Positions 43,119 through 56,873 of a stretch of 64,000 bases of DNA are shown here, in pieces. The position numbers and the translations under genes were made by a program. The DNA comes from Aplectana chamaeleonis (Eukaryota; Nematoda; Chromadorea; Rhabditida; Cosmocercidae). The notes under the pieces are model-generated. The model was not told the DNA's origin. It searched no databases and saw nothing but the letters and a program-made list of their open reading frames with translations. The first letter of the stretch is position 1; each line of letters begins with the position of its first letter. Location: assembly GCA_029168955.1 (NCBI GenBank), contig JAPDOI010000064.1:2170001-2234000 (forward strand). The letters run 5' to 3'.

Positions 43119-45523
43119 CAGGGGTGTGCGGCAATTGCCGTTTGCCGATTGCCGTTTGCCGGCCATTTTTGGGGTTTGCCGTTGCCGTTGCCAATTGCCG
43201 AAATTTTCGTCTAAAACGGCAAATTTTCGGCAAAGATCCGTTAAAACTACAAGATTGGCCCTCACCGCAGTTTCTGTAAAGGTCAGCGATTCGAAGCTGC
43301 TACAAATAATTATTTTGGCTGGTTTCAGCTACTAGTTACAGCTCATGTAATGTGTAGCTGTATCCATTAAATCAGTAAAAGACATTGATTTCTCTAGCGC
43401 AAGTGACAGAAGAGTTTCACAACAGTACCGCGCATGTTTTTTTTGCAAAAACGGCGTTTTGCGGCGTTTTTTGAGCTCACAAAGCGCCGCATCGCCATAA
43501 CTCCTTTCAAAATTGATGAAATGAGTTTTTCAGGAAGTTTTCGTGTTCCTCTATGCGGGGCGAATGTAATGGTACGAGTAGAAAGGTCTTTGGTTTCCAG
43601 TATTCCGTTGAAAAATCTGTATTTCCTTCTACGTTTCACATAGACCACAAATCAACACAGGACAGATTTCTGCTATCATGACCATCTGATCAGTTCATAA
43701 TGAGCGAATTGTGGTACAAATAATCATTTTTCGATAAACTTCTGGAGTTGGATCTATGATTTTGTAACACCATCGTATAGGACTAAATGGAGACAATCTA
43801 AAAATGACTTCAGAAATGAAATTGGACTACTTTGAATAAATTATGGCGTTGCGGCGCTTTGTTAGCGCAAAAAAAAAGTCGCAAAACGCTTTCTTTGCAA
43901 GAAATTTGCTCCGTACTGTAGGTCTCCCGAATTTCTCTAAAAAAGGGCTAAGTTTGACTCGGTTTTTGCCTTCAAAATCCAAACCGGTAAAACGCCCGTA
44001 TTGTTAAGCAGAATGTCTTTTCTCGATTATCAAATTCTTGATCCCTTAAAAATGCCAGAAGGGCAAAGAAAAGTCTTTTTGAAAAGGCACACCGAAGATC
44101 CAAGATTACAAAACCGAATGATACAAAGTTGTAGCGTAAAAGCTGCCTTCTAAGTCGTGTAGATCAGTCCGCTTATCGTCCGTTGCTGAGCTGATGGTGA
44201 CACGTAATTGTGACAGGAAATTGATCAATTCTGCAAATGCTTTCTGCACTATTTTTAAAATTGAAAAATGTTCACAGCGGTCACCAAAGGCGGAGTTCAA
44301 TCCTATTTCCGATTTAGAGCTCGCTAGCTGATAGAAATGGCTGACTCATGGCAGAGCTGAGCTTGTTAAGAAATGGTGTAAAGAAGAAAAAATAATTTTT
44401 TTCATAGGCAACGATCGAAACCGCACTCAATTTTCAACCAGAAATCAGAAGATTCAAGGTCCATTGCAACAACAATGTCGAAAACCGTCTCAAAACCAGC
44501 AACCACCTCCAATATACGGGCCCGAAACTCGAACATGGTGTACAACCCCACCACCCCCCCCCCCCCCACTTCCAGTGTAGCCACAGGGGAAGTGGATGGG
44601 GCGAGCACATCACATTCAAGTTCGGGACCGTCTAGAGCGATTTACTGCTCGCTTTTAGCCGATATTGTTGTTGTAATGTGCCTCGTGCCGGCTTGTAGGC
44701 TCTATCCACAGAAAGGGAAGGGCCCAAAAGCTGTCCGGCTGGCTAAACGCTTTGCATGCGGCGCTTCAGCGACATCGTGAGCGCAGCGGCTTTCCGTCGC
44801 GCGCGTAGTACCAGTCAAACTGTCATTAGATGCCTCTCGTTTTGAGTGTTTCATCAACAGGTTCCTCGGAGCTCTTGATTTCCTATGGAAATGCACAGAC
44901 TGCTTTTTTTGTGAGCTCTGCATTCAGCTAGACAAGTCTCACTCCACTCCTATAGCCTTACAAGGGAAACCATTCAATCTTAGTTTGAAGTGGGAGGAAT
45001 AAAAATCTTAAGTTAGCTGCCCGCCCCGGATTGACAAGGCTGGGTCGCGCTGACCGCAAGCCCCTTTCAGAGTAAACCCTTGGCACATCAATCACACTTT
45101 GCACTGTTCAAAAAGAAGCCCAAACGTTGGATCCTTAGAACTGCTTGTACGGAAACTTAGATTAGAGGGAGGGGATTCAACAGAATTATCTCCGGCGAAG
45201 GATAGACTAACGGCATTTTCAAACTTGTCAACGACTCCTATACAGATCAAATACAGAACAGCGCTACTGGCGTTTTCTGATCATATGAGGCTTTCATGTA
45301 GCTTCGATATATGGGATTTTTCTTGCTGTAAGAGCTAGTGGAACGCCAGGCACATAGTAACTGGCAGATATTGCATGGAACACCACATGATTGAACAAAT
45401 AGTGTGTATTATAACACAAAACAGATTTTGCCGTTTGCTGTTCTGCCGTTTGCCGGTCAGTCATTTTTGGGGTTTGCCGTTGCCGTTTGCCGAAATTTCA
45501 AATTCCTTTGCCGCACACCCCTG
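43119..45523. mobile_element. hAT-like element with 8-bp target duplication
   Basis: Terminal inverted repeats CAGGGGTGTGCGGCAA and TTGCCGCACACCCCTG, flanked by exact 8-bp duplications GTCACCAC at 43111-43118 and 45524-45531. TIRs beginning CAG and 8-bp duplications are diagnostic of hAT. Subterminal TTGCCG/TTTGCCG words are dense at both ends (43142-43206, 45437-45500) and, unusually, run in direct orientation. I find no transposase: a palindromic insertion (43423-43918), a C13 tract near 44560 and short unassigned frames (44475-44780, 45099-45338) occupy the interior. Non-autonomous. Confidence 0.88.
43423..43918. mobile_element. Nested inverted-repeat element in the hAT-like element
   Basis: Ends CAGTACCGCGCATGTTTTTT and complement of CAGTACGGAGCAAATTTC. 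The arms share GCGTTTTGCG-type words and CAAAGCGCCGCATCGCCATAA. About 496 bp with an AT-rich middle. The flanks are AA and TA, so a TA duplication is possible but not proven. Confidence 0.6.
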
Positions 45524-45531
45524 GTCACCAC

Positions 45532-46336
45532 CGTTTTGACAAACTAATCTACCTCTAGAAGTTGGCGCACGTAAAAATTTTCTTTAGCGAAAACTTCGCT
45601 AGGTCTCGCTAGTAGTTGTTATCTTTGACGATATCGTCAATGTTGCTCGCGCATTCTTTACTTCTATTCGCCACACTTTAACAAGATTTAATACTCTCTA
45701 CCAAAGATCTTGATCATGGGGTTGTGCTGCAGGAACCTGGACATTTCCATTAAGAATCTGCTTCGTAATCGAGGTGCTCCACAAATCGCACTGGTGTACG
45801 TGTAAAGTCCGCATCAAAAAGACTGTGCGCCCACGCGGTCGGCGTGCGTGTTGAGCGGCATAGACATTTTTCGGACCTAGAACCGGTTGGCAGAAAAATT
45901 GAAGAAATATGGATTCACATCCTGGTCGGATGTCTGCAGCCGTGCGGAGACACGCCCGAGAAAACGGCCTCCGTGACGGTCGCGCGACACGTTCACTGAC
46001 CGCATAGGCGAACAGTCTCATTCGGACACACTTTATGTTCTCAGGCTGTCAATGGAATCAAGAGTACTATAAGAGAAACGGAGTGTTGACATCAAGACGA
46101 AAACGACTGATAAGTGGAAAATTAGTATAAAATAACACGATCAGCATACATGCTTTCCCCTTTATGGTGGCCTATTTCGACTGATTTGTTATTAAAGTGG
46201 GCGACTGCGGTTTTCCTACCACTGACGCCCTTTGTAGAAGGTGCCGTTCTTGTCCTAGGCGTCGGCTTTTTGTTAGATGCTAAGTGATGAATTGTAGAGG
46301 AGAAACACTCTATGGTGTGGTCTTGTTGCTCTTGCA
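45532..46336. other. No recognisable gene
   Basis: A 107-codon minus-strand frame at 45698-46021 is GC-rich but not domain-like. The words TCTCATTCGGACACACTTTATG near 46015 and TCTCTTTCGGACAGACTTTATG near 63770 match, indicating a small dispersed repeat. Confidence 0.35.
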
Positions 46337-46822
46337 TTGAAGGCATCGTACACGCTGAGAACCATATTTGGGTTTTTGACCTCTTCGTGTTGTTATATCC
46401 TTGAAGTGACTGAAGGTTGCAGAAAGCCTTCTCAGAAATGTCAACTTTTCAAGAAAAACCCACTTTAAGAAAGTTTAAAACAAATTTGAGGTTCGCGCCA
46501 ACATCAACTTAGGATAGCTGCGCGGAGAACGCAAGGAACAGTTGTGCGATTTGTTCCTTGGCGCAGCGTTGGAAACGTTTGATTTCCTACCTAACAAAAC
46601 AACCATTTCAACAAAAGCAAAAGGTTCCTTGTAACAACGGATCGACCCCAAGGCCGGCCGCCCAAACCAGGGAGCCGTTTTGAGGAAAGAGGTAAGGTAA
46701 GCAAATCTTGATTCAGAGGCGCTTTTGAAACTCCCAACTTCCTGAGTGACATTCTCATGGCCTACTTGTCTGATTGAACGCGAAAGCTGGAATTCAATTT
46801 TCATCGTGTATGATGCCTTTAA
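46337..46822. mobile_element. TTAA-family copy, diverged
   Basis: Left TTGAAGGCATCGTACACGCT at 46337 and right complement of TTAAAGGCATCATACACGAT ending 46822. About 486 bp, similar in length to the 495-bp subfamily but with different terminal sequence after AGGCA. Non-coding. Confidence 0.6.
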
Positions 46823-48168
46823 GCACGATGGGTTGTCTGCAGTGTCGCGCGCGGCATCCTGAAAAGGTATGCTGATGCTCATTAAGAAAGTCATTGGAGC
46901 CAGGAGTGGATGACAGTCTTGTTGTTCATGCGAGCCTCTCCCATTTCAAGGTCATAATACTTTATTTCTCTCTAAGCCAGCACATATTCCGGATATTAAT
47001 TCAATTGAACGTATCTGAAATGTGTTCAACATAGATTTATCTAGGTGGCAAGCACGACAGGACCGTTGATGAGCTCGAAAGCCCGATTCTTGCTCTTTTC
47101 TCGGCCTGAAGCCATGTTTTGTCTGCAGGGGCGGCCATGCGAGGGACAACTGTTCCTTTTTTATCGCGCATAATGGAAAGGCGCTCCATGATCGCTTCGT
47201 GGAAAACGTCCTACATCGCTAGGTCGCGGCGACGAAATCCTATGTTTTACTGCTTAGCTGCTGGAGAAGAGATTTTCGATGGTCGCTGATCATCGCTGCC
47301 ATTATGGCAGCGATAGAGCGATTGCCAGCGAATGACACGTTTCGTCTAGTGAACGGATGCCCTTTAACATGTCAAGGTTAACGTTTACGAGTCGAAAGGT
47401 GTTACTGATGACTACCAACCATTAGTTTCAGTAATTGATTGAAATTCTTCGATCATCCGTGAGGCTAGCACAATGAACAAAATCGCTGCCGCTGCTAAAT
47501 CGCTGCAGCAGCGGGTGCAAAATCGCTGCTATGAAAACAGTAGCGATGCAGTCAAAACATGGCTTTAATCGATTAGCGGGCCGGCGCACGCGACCGCCGC
47601 TGGTGAGATTTAAATGTTTTTTTTTCTTGAGGAGGCAAGCCACGGACCTAACTATACGTCGCGCGTCCACATCCAAAACGGTCTTGATCACATCCCAGGT
47701 TTTCGGTGCGCCAAATGGTTTCGTACACACGACTTCGGCACTCTCTATGCAGCTGCTGGAGCGGCAGTTTCACAACAATCTGATGCATCTCGACGATAGA
47801 TTGACGGTGATCCGCCTCCGTCGTTTCAAAGAAGGATAGTAAACTAGGTATTACTGTCAGGTCTAGGTGCACACATCTGAATGATCTCAAATGAACCGTG
47901 AAAAATCTCCAAGGAGCCGAACCGTCGGTAAATTTGGGGAGCCCTTTAATATTCGCCTGTGGCACTTAGATTCTTCACACATGGGCTTTGGGGTTCGACG
48001 GAATTAATGGTGGGAAGTGTCCTTACCGAAGAGCGAAGTCCTGCTCCTCAGTTGCGGACAGCGGCTGCTGCAGCATGCATAATGATGATATTCGTTCTGG
48101 GAGAAGGGGTAACCGCCCCGGGACCCGGAGGTTCCAGCACGATTAATATTTATTATCGCGCTGACACG
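46823..48168. other. No gene; scattered small hairpins
   Basis: Repeated ATCGCTGC/GCAGCGAT words (47300-47325 and 47480-47545) form small hairpins. No exon pair or RNA gene supported. Confidence 0.35.
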
Positions 48169-48244
48169 TTTCCGCTTCGCAGTTGCGAACGGGCGCTGTT
48201 GCTTAGTGCAGCAACAGCGGCTGTTCGCAACTGCGGAGCGGAAA
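48169..48244. repeat. Strong hairpin, TTTCCGCTTCGCAGTTGCG type
   Basis: TTTCCGCTTCGCAGTTGCGAA pairs with TTCGCAACTGCGGAGCGGAAA around CTGTTGCTTAGTGCAGCAACAG. About 35-bp arms, nearly perfect. Related GTTGCGGACAGCGGCTGCTG sequence occurs at 48052-48072. Confidence 0.75.
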
Positions 48245-49704
48245 TTCGCTCCGATAGGAGCAGTATATCCGCTCAGAATAATTTCTTTCGGGCAGGAAGC
48301 GACATATTGGTAGGTGTGCCCATAATTCCAAAACGCATATGATTACCGCATTCGACTTACCAGGGAAATGTTTAAGGCGGTGAACGCATACGCACAAACC
48401 ACTCCTATTGTTAGTATCTCTTGGGCCTCCATAGTAAAACTGCACTGTATCCCGCCCCGAGCTGCAGGTTCCAAGAAGTTGCAAGCTCAAAGCGGTTCTT
48501 CTTTTGTGCTTTTTGTAACTACCAAAACACGCATTACTGTAAGGAAAATCCGGAAACGGACCTCATAATTGTGTTCAGCGCGCAAAACCACCCCACCCTC
48601 TCGGCCAAGGTCTGATGAAGGCACATTTTCCAAACATTGCTCAGAATGATGGCGTTTTGGACTTGTACGAATTTCCGGTTGGGCGTTCATTTATAATAAT
48701 TAGAGGCCTCTGAAAGCGTTTCAGTCCCATATTTGACTTACGATCCTATCAGGTGGGCTATTCGGGGCCCTGATCACGATTCTGGGATTTGTCCGTCGGT
48801 TTTCCAAAGTTTTCGACTGATTTCTTTCAAAGCCTCCAATTCGGGGGAAATTTGAGGGACAAACGCGACTTTTGACCATTTCCGGAATGCTACGATAGAA
48901 ATGGCTCCACATGGTTCACTAGGGGGTATTTGGAGCTCGGAACACGGATATTGTTGTAGAGCTGCTGCTTGAAGATGAGTGAAGAATGAGTTATATTATT
49001 TAACGAAGAATTGCACACATCAAAAGCAGTCAGGGGGCCTATCGGCCGCGTCGTACACATCACGGGTTTCGTAATAGGCGTTAACATGCAATGCTAGGTC
49101 ACAGCAATACACACAGCCGCCGCAGCCAAAGCGCAGTAAAAAAAGGTGAGTCATAGTGTACATCACGGCCAATGACAACGTATTTCAACCATACAAAAGA
49201 GATTACAACAAAGGCCGTTACATCACAATAACTATACATAGATATACATTATTGTTTCTACAACAGATATGATGTTCGTTAATCGATTTCTGATAGTTCA
49301 TGGTAGATTACGGTGGGTATACGGTAGTTCGGTCAAGGTCCCAGAATTGACTCGAAATTTCTATGCGGTCTTCATTCGAGGTGCTGAATACCAATTTAAT
49401 GTCCATTCGTCAATTTTCGGAATCGCTCCAGCCGCTTAGCGGCCGGAGAGGTTTGTTTTTGCCCAGGCCTTGTGATCACTCAAAATGTTGTAAAGTATGC
49501 TAAGGTAGATTTTGCTCCTAAATGACATTGTACCTACCGTAACCTACAGTAAACCTAAGCACTTGGAAAACTGGATTTCAAATTCGTTCTAGCACCCGTA
49601 TTAAACCTTACATACAAATGTTGAGAAAAATCCGAGAAAGTTTTTCGAAACACACAAAAAACGCCTGATGGGTACCCTTGCCTTAAGCTTGGGAAACGCT
49701 TATA
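48245..49704. other. No recognisable gene
   Basis: Unique-looking sequence. Nothing supported. Confidence 0.4.
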
Positions 49705-49980
49705 CTGTGCTTATCTGGGTCAAATTCCGGTCCGCAATTGCGTCTCGACACGCTTTGCGGCCGCACGCGCTCGAGTCAATCGAGTTTCCAGCTCCAAAGC
49801 CGACTCGATATGGCTTTTTTATACTGTTTTCAATTTTGTTTAGTTTCCAGTTTCTAAAACCCACCTAGAGTCAACAGATCGGCAGCTGCGGTGCTGGAAA
49901 CTCTTCCGACTCGAAAGCGCGCGGCCGCAACGCGTGTCGAGACGCAATTGCGGACCGGAATTTGACCCAGGTAAGCACAG
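49705..49980. mobile_element. TA-flanked MITE, family 1, copy 2
   Basis: 276 bp, CTGTGCTTATCTGGGTC to the complement ending GTAAGCACAG, with TA at 49703-49704 and 49981-49982. Nearly co-linear with 424-701, including CGCTTTGCGGCCGCACGCGC and AAAGCCGACTCGAT. Confidence 0.88.
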
Positions 49981-50768
49981 TAACTTCTTGGAACCTGCAG
50001 CTCTGGGGGGATACTGCAGAGTTTCCCTATTGATTCACAATAGGTACTAAAACACTAGTCTTTTTTGCAGACGCGTTTACCACTAAAAACACTTCTCTTG
50101 TTAGTCTGACGCATGGACCAGGCGGCTGGCCGTGCGGTGTTGGCGGAATAACTGGCCAACGGGATTTCGATTCGCGCGCGGCGATCTATCGTCGCAGCCC
50201 CGTACATTCATCAGACTAAACGTATTACGTGAGCTCTATGTGACCCATAAACAAATAGGTATGAAAACTTCTCTGATTAAAATACCCCAGAGACGAAAAA
50301 AAACCGATGCCGTTTTTCTTGATCAGTTAGAGGCAGTGTTCACGATAAAAAACCATATTCTAGTTTCCGATAATTCTGAGAAGGCATGTTAACAAAAAAA
50401 GAGTAGAAAAGGGAAAAGTTGCTCTGAACTTCTCAAATATCGGAGGAAAAATTTTTCTTAAACATGTGTGAGATGTTAGTAGAGCCAAATCCAAGACGTT
50501 AGTAGATTCATTCGGTTAACGTTTCGGCTATATCGCCTTCGTCGGAACCTGGAGGAATCAAGAACAAATGCGACATATTCTCCCAAGCAACCTTTCAAAT
50601 TACAGGAACAAAGCCCGAAATAACCACAAGATTTGTACTTAAAAAGAAAAAACACGATCACAGAATGCTCAGCTTACTCGCGCCGAGCCAAGTTAGTAGT
50701 GGGCACCCTAAGTGGTAGATGCAGTGGGTGGTCAGAAGACGCGCGTTCTTGACATGAAGACGTTGAGG

Positions 50769-51125
50769 TCAAAATCTACAGAGACCAAGAAACGGGGCGA
50801 GCTCAGCTGTTATGGCAAGACATTCCTCTTTCCTGTTCATTTTAGGATCTTTGGCGGTTATCAAAAACGCTTCGAGAGTATTGCGTGCCGCAGTTTGTGG
50901 CTCCCGCGCTAGAATTTTAACGGTAAAATCGAACTCCAGGTCCTCAAGGCACAGTCTACGGAGCGTAGCCAACGTCGTGGCGGGGTTGGATTTACGGTGC
51001 GTAGCCAACGTCGTGGCGGGGTTGGATTTACGGTGCGTGCGCAACGGCGTGGCGGGGTTGGATGTTCTTAAATATTTAATTATGCCTGTTCGCGGGTATT
51101 GCTCACTGCAGACAATAAACGACAA
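50769..51125 (-). CDS. Candidate ORF within long TTAA element, unknown product
   Basis: 118 codons on the minus strand. The N-terminal third holds a 12-residue repeat (ATHRKSNPATTL-type) encoded by a 36-bp tandem repeat. The C-terminal part reads like genuine protein (LEDLEFDFTVKILAREPQ, then MNRKEECLAITAELAPFLG) and stops at TGA. I cannot place it in a family. Its location between TTAA-family ends suggests a transposon-borne or captured coding fragment. No obvious splice sites were settled. Confidence 0.3.
   Translation of the reverse strand: MSFIVCSEQYPRTGIIKYLRTSNPATPLRTHRKSNPATTLATHRKSNPATTLATLRRLCLEDLEFDFTVKILAREPQTAARNTLEAFLITAKDPKMNRKEECLAITAELAPFLGLCRF
50963..51063. repeat. 36-bp tandem repeat, about 2.8 copies
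   Basis: Units starting GCGTAGCCAACGTCGTGGCG at 50963 and 50999, and a variant at 51035. Period 36 keeps the minus-strand frame open. Confidence 0.9.
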
Positions 51126-51559
51126 ACTTCAATTCTGAGATTAATCGCTAAATCGAGAAATCGAGAAAAACGCACCAGTTGGATGCGAAATTCTCTACTG
51201 TCACCCCACCTCTTTACTCTCACAGGAACTGTTGGTTGTGGCGATGAAATCTTTCGTGGACCCGCTGTTTGCAATTATCTGCTTCCTGTTGCTCCGTTCA
51301 TTGCTTTTTACCCTAAGTATTTCTATTTTGCACAAATATTCTGCCAATTTCGACTGTTCCCTATTTTAACCGGTCGCAAACACCGTGAACATGCTCACCC
51401 AATCGAACAACTAGTCCAGGCCGGAGAGTAATGTCACTGAAATAAGACGTTTTAGTGCGTTTCTCGCCGTTTCTTCGTAATTTTGTAACACTTGGTGGCC
51501 AACGCGTTGTTTCAAGTTTGAAACTCGGGAACGAGAATCATCGTGAACACTGCCGTTAA

Positions 51560-52424
51560 CAAATCACTTCATTTAGGAGAGCTGGGAAAGTGATAACCCG
51601 CTAGTTTCGACTCTGCTGACCCTCTGACATTTCCTATTTTTTTCCTACGAAGAAAAAGTCGAAGAAGCTATCACATCTGAGATCATCTGAATTGGGTTTA
51701 CTACGGGCCTTAGCTAGGGTAGTGTATGTGTACAGCGAAGACAGACAAGCATCTGATAGTGGTACGTGGTTTATGCATTTATTTTGTGGAAAAAGTTTCC
51801 TGAAACGGAGTGGCCATTGCTGACATATCAACACACGAGAAATAGGACGAATTATGAATTTATGTATGCCTCTCGTTAAAGATACTCAACGGCATTCGAG
51901 AAGTACGCATAAAAAATTTCAGTAATAAGAGCAGCCCCAATAGGTAAGAATGAGTGTATCAATAATTACAGAGTATCAGGTGAGCAACAGTGGGCGAGTG
52001 AAAGAAGGGATTCAATTATTGAAGGGCAAGAAGGGAAAGTTAGGATTCATCTGGAAAAAATCACGTCAAGACTCAAACATACGGTTGCTAAGGGAAACTC
52101 ACTCCTTCACTGACCCCAAAAAAAATAATTGGATCGGCTTTCTTAGGGGACGATCTTGTGAGGGACGAATGGCTTGGCAAGATAAGTGTTCTTTTCGATA
52201 CTTAACAAATTTATGAGATGTATAGTTTTCTACGTTCCCGAATTGTAGTGGATGAGAAAGCGAATGTATAATTAAAAGCGGAAAAATACAGATTTTTTTG
52301 CATGCAAAGCTGAACAGCTTCTGAAGCAGATTGGTACTATATCTTTCTTGATATAAATATGTTCCATATGCGCCCAATACCAGGTAATAATAAAGCTAAA
52401 TAAAGGGTAAAGCTGTCGTGGCAT
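51560..52424. other. No recognisable gene
   Basis: AT-rich unique-looking DNA. Nothing supported. Confidence 0.4.
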
Positions 52425-53553
<1,129 letters not shown>

Positions 53554-53741
53554 ATATATTTTTCCCCAAAGGTTCCCTTTTTGACCTGATTCTTGTTTAG
53601 CGATTCCCATTTTGGAGAGGCGAAACCTCTTATGACAGCTTTCGCCATCCGTAGATATTGAAATTGGTACGAATCGGTGTTGTCTGAGAACCATAACTCC
53701 AAAAAATTGTGACCCGCAACCATAAAAAACGACCCTCGCTT

Positions 53742-56391
53742 TCCGACTGGGGGCCCGCACACTTTCTACGTCATGCTGCGCACTCACATTGGGGGCCCGC
53801 ACACTTTCTACGGCGTCCTGCGCACTACCACTGGGTTACCGCACACCTTCTACGGCGTCCTGCGCACTCCCACTGGATTACCGAACACCTTCTACGGCGT
53901 CCTGCACACTCCCACTGGGTTACCGCACACCTTCTACGGCGTCCTGCGCATTCCCACTGGGGGCCCGCACACTTTCTACGGCGTCCTGCGCACTCCCATT
54001 GGGGGCCCGCACACTTTCTACGGCGTCCTGCGCACTCCCACTGGGTTACCGCACACCTTCTACGGCATCCTGCACACTCCCACTGGGGTCCTGTACATTT
54101 TCTACATCGTCCTGCGCACTCCCATTGGGAGCCCGCACTCTTTCCACGGCGTCCTTCGCACTCCCACTGGGAGCCCGCACACCTTCTACGGCGTATTGCA
54201 CACTCCCTTTGGGGTCCCGTACATTTTCTACATCGTCCTGCGCATTCCCACTGTAGTCCCGCACACATTCTACGGCGTCCTGCGCACTCCCACTTTGGGA
54301 ATCCCCACATTCTACGGCGTCCTGCGCACTCCCACTGGATTACCGAACACCTTCTACGGCGTCCTGCACACTCCCACTGGGTTACCGCACACTTTCTACG
54401 GCGTCCTGCGCACTCCCACTTTGGGAATGCACACATTCTACGGCATCCTGCGCACTCCCACTGGGTTACCGAACACCTTCTACGGCGTCCTACACACTCC
54501 CACTGGGTTACCGCACACCTTCTACGGCGTCCTGCGCATTTCCACTGGGGGCCCGCATACTTTCTACGGCTTCCTGCGCACTCCCATTGGGGGCCCGCAC
54601 ACTTTCTACGGCGTCCTGCACACTCCCACTGGGTTACCGCACACCTTCTACGGCGTCCTGCGCATTCCCACTGGGGGCCCGCACACTTTCTACGGCGTCC
54701 TGCGCACTCCCACTGGGTTACCGCATACCTTCTACGGCGTCCTACACACTCCCACTGGGTTACCGCACACCTTCTACGGCGTCCTGCGCATTTCCACTGG
54801 GGGCCCGCATACTTTCTACGGCTTCCCTGCGCACTCCCATTGAGGGCCCGCACAATTTCTACGGCGTCCTGCGCACTCCCACTGGGTTACCGCACACCTT
54901 CTACGGCGTCCTGCGCATTCCCACTGGGGCCCCGCACACTTTCTACGGCGTCCTGCGCACTCCCATTGGGAGCCCGTACACCTTCTACGGCGTCCTGCGC
55001 ACTCCCACTTTGGGAAAGCACACATTCTACGGCGTCCTGCGCACTCCCACTGGGTTACCGAATACCTTCTACGGCGTCCTACACACTCCCACTGGGTTAC
55101 CGCACACCTTCTACGGCGTCCTGCGCATTTCCACTGGGTTACCGCACACCTTCGACGGCGTCCTGCGCATTCCCACTGGGGCCCGCACACTTTCTACGGT
55201 GTCTTGCGCGCTCCCATTGGGGGCCCGCACACTTTCTACGGCGTCCTGCACACTCCCACTGGGTTACCGCACACCTTCTACGGCGTCCTGCGCATTCCCA
55301 CTGGGGGCCCGCACACTTTCTACGGCGTCCTGCGCACTCCCACTGGGTTACCGCACACCTTCTACGGCGTCCTGCGCATTCCCACTGGGGCCCCGCACAC
55401 TTTCTACGGCGTCCTGCGCACTCCCACTGGGAGCCCGTACACCTTCTACGGCGTCCTGCGCACTCCCACTGGGTTACCGCACACCACCTACGGCGTCCTG
55501 CACACTTCCACTGGGGTCCGGTAAATTTTCTACGGCGTCCTGCGCTTTCCCACTGATGGCCCGCACACTTTCTGCGGCGTCCTGCGCATTCCCACTGGGT
55601 TACCGCACACCTTCTGCAGCGTCCTGCGCAATCCCACTGTGGTCCCGCACACTTTCTACGGCGTCCTGCGCATTCCCACTGTGGTCCCGCACACTTTCTA
55701 CGGCGTCCTGCGCATTCCCACTGGGGGCCCGCACACTTTCTACGGCGTCCTGCGCGCTCCCATTGGGGGCCCGCACACTTTCTACGGCGTCCTGCACACT
55801 CCCACTGGGTTACCGCACACCTTCTACGGCGTCCTGCGCATTCCCACTGGGGGCCCGCACACTTTCTACGGCGTCCTGCGCACTCCCACTGGGTTACCGC
55901 ACACCTTCTACGGCGTCCTGCGCATTCCCACTGGGGCCCCGCACACTTTCTACGGCGTCCTGCGCACTCCCATTGGGAGCCCGTACACCTTCTACGGCGT
56001 CCTGCGCACTCCCACTGGGTTACCGCACACCACCTACGGCGTCCTGCACACTTCCACAGGGGTCCGGTAAATTTTCTACGGCGTCCTGCGCTTTCCCACT
56101 GATGGCCCGCGTACTTTCTGCGGCGTCCTGCGCATTCCCACTGGGTTACCGCACACCTTCTGCGGCGTCCTGCGCATTCCCACTGTGGTCCCGCACACTT
56201 TCTACGGCGTCCTGCGCATTCCCACTGTGGTCCCACACACTTTCTACGGCGTCCTGCGCATTCCCACTGCGGTCCCTCACACTTTCTACGGCGTCCTGCG
56301 CAGTCCCACTGGGGTCCCGCACACTCCCTACGCCAACCTACGCTTTCCCAGTGGAGTCCCGTACATTTTCTGCGGCGTCCTGCGCACTCCT
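53742..56391 (-). repeat. 42-bp minisatellite array 3 (inverted)
   Basis: Over 60 tandem units reading GGCGTCCTGCGCACTCCCAC then CCGCACACTTTCTAC on the plus strand, the reverse complement of array 1. Variants include GGGTTACCGCACACCTTC and TTTGGGAATGCACACATTC types. A block containing GTAAATTTTCTACGG recurs at 55521 and 56067, exactly 546 bp (13 units) apart, marking a higher-order duplication. ORFs to 628 codons are artefacts. Confidence 0.95.
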
Positions 56392-56873
56392 CAAATCCTA
56401 TTTACACCAACCGTCTCAAAGAGAGAACAATCTTGGCCGGAAGCCTATCATTAGCTGTGTTGTTTTTCATTAGTTCATTTTCGAGGCTCAGAGAACGTCG
56501 GATGGTTTACAACAACATGTTTACATGTTTTTACCCGTATTGACCCTCAATGTTGAGGGTCCGCTAAAATTGAGCTTTCAACTCCAAAATTGAATAGGAG
56601 CTAGCTGCATCCATTTCCAGCCTCCTGCCAAAAAATTAGCTTTTTAACTGGTTACACAAGATCGTGAACGCCGTCTGAAAAAAAAGGAGATTAACAGTTT
56701 TTCGACCAAAATCACGTGGTTTTCTCCATTTTTTTCGAGTGCCAAGAAACGATTCCGAACCATTTTTTGGTACATCTACCAACTTTTTACGCTCTTTCCA
56801 ATGGAGAAAAAACCGCATCTCCACAGTTACTCTGAATGCTGATTTTGGAATCGCAGAGTTGCGCATGGCCGAG
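56392..56873. other. No recognisable gene
   Basis: Unique-looking, T-rich. Nothing supported. Confidence 0.4.

Larger units (their letters stand above)
50327..51559. mobile_element. Long TTAA-family element carrying an ORF
   Basis: Left TTAG/AGGCAGTGTTCACGATA at 50327 and right CATCGTGAACACTGCCG then TTAA ending 51559. The termini match the family, but the 1.23-kb body does not match the short subfamilies and contains a minus-strand ORF with an in-frame 36-bp tandem repeat. It may be a larger family member or a MITE with captured sequence; alternatively the two ends belong to different copies. Confidence 0.45.

Noticed and set aside
44475..44780. hAT transposase remnant within the hAT-like element
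   Set aside because: No BED finger or C-terminal dimerisation motif could be seen in any frame; the proline run is a C-tract artefact.
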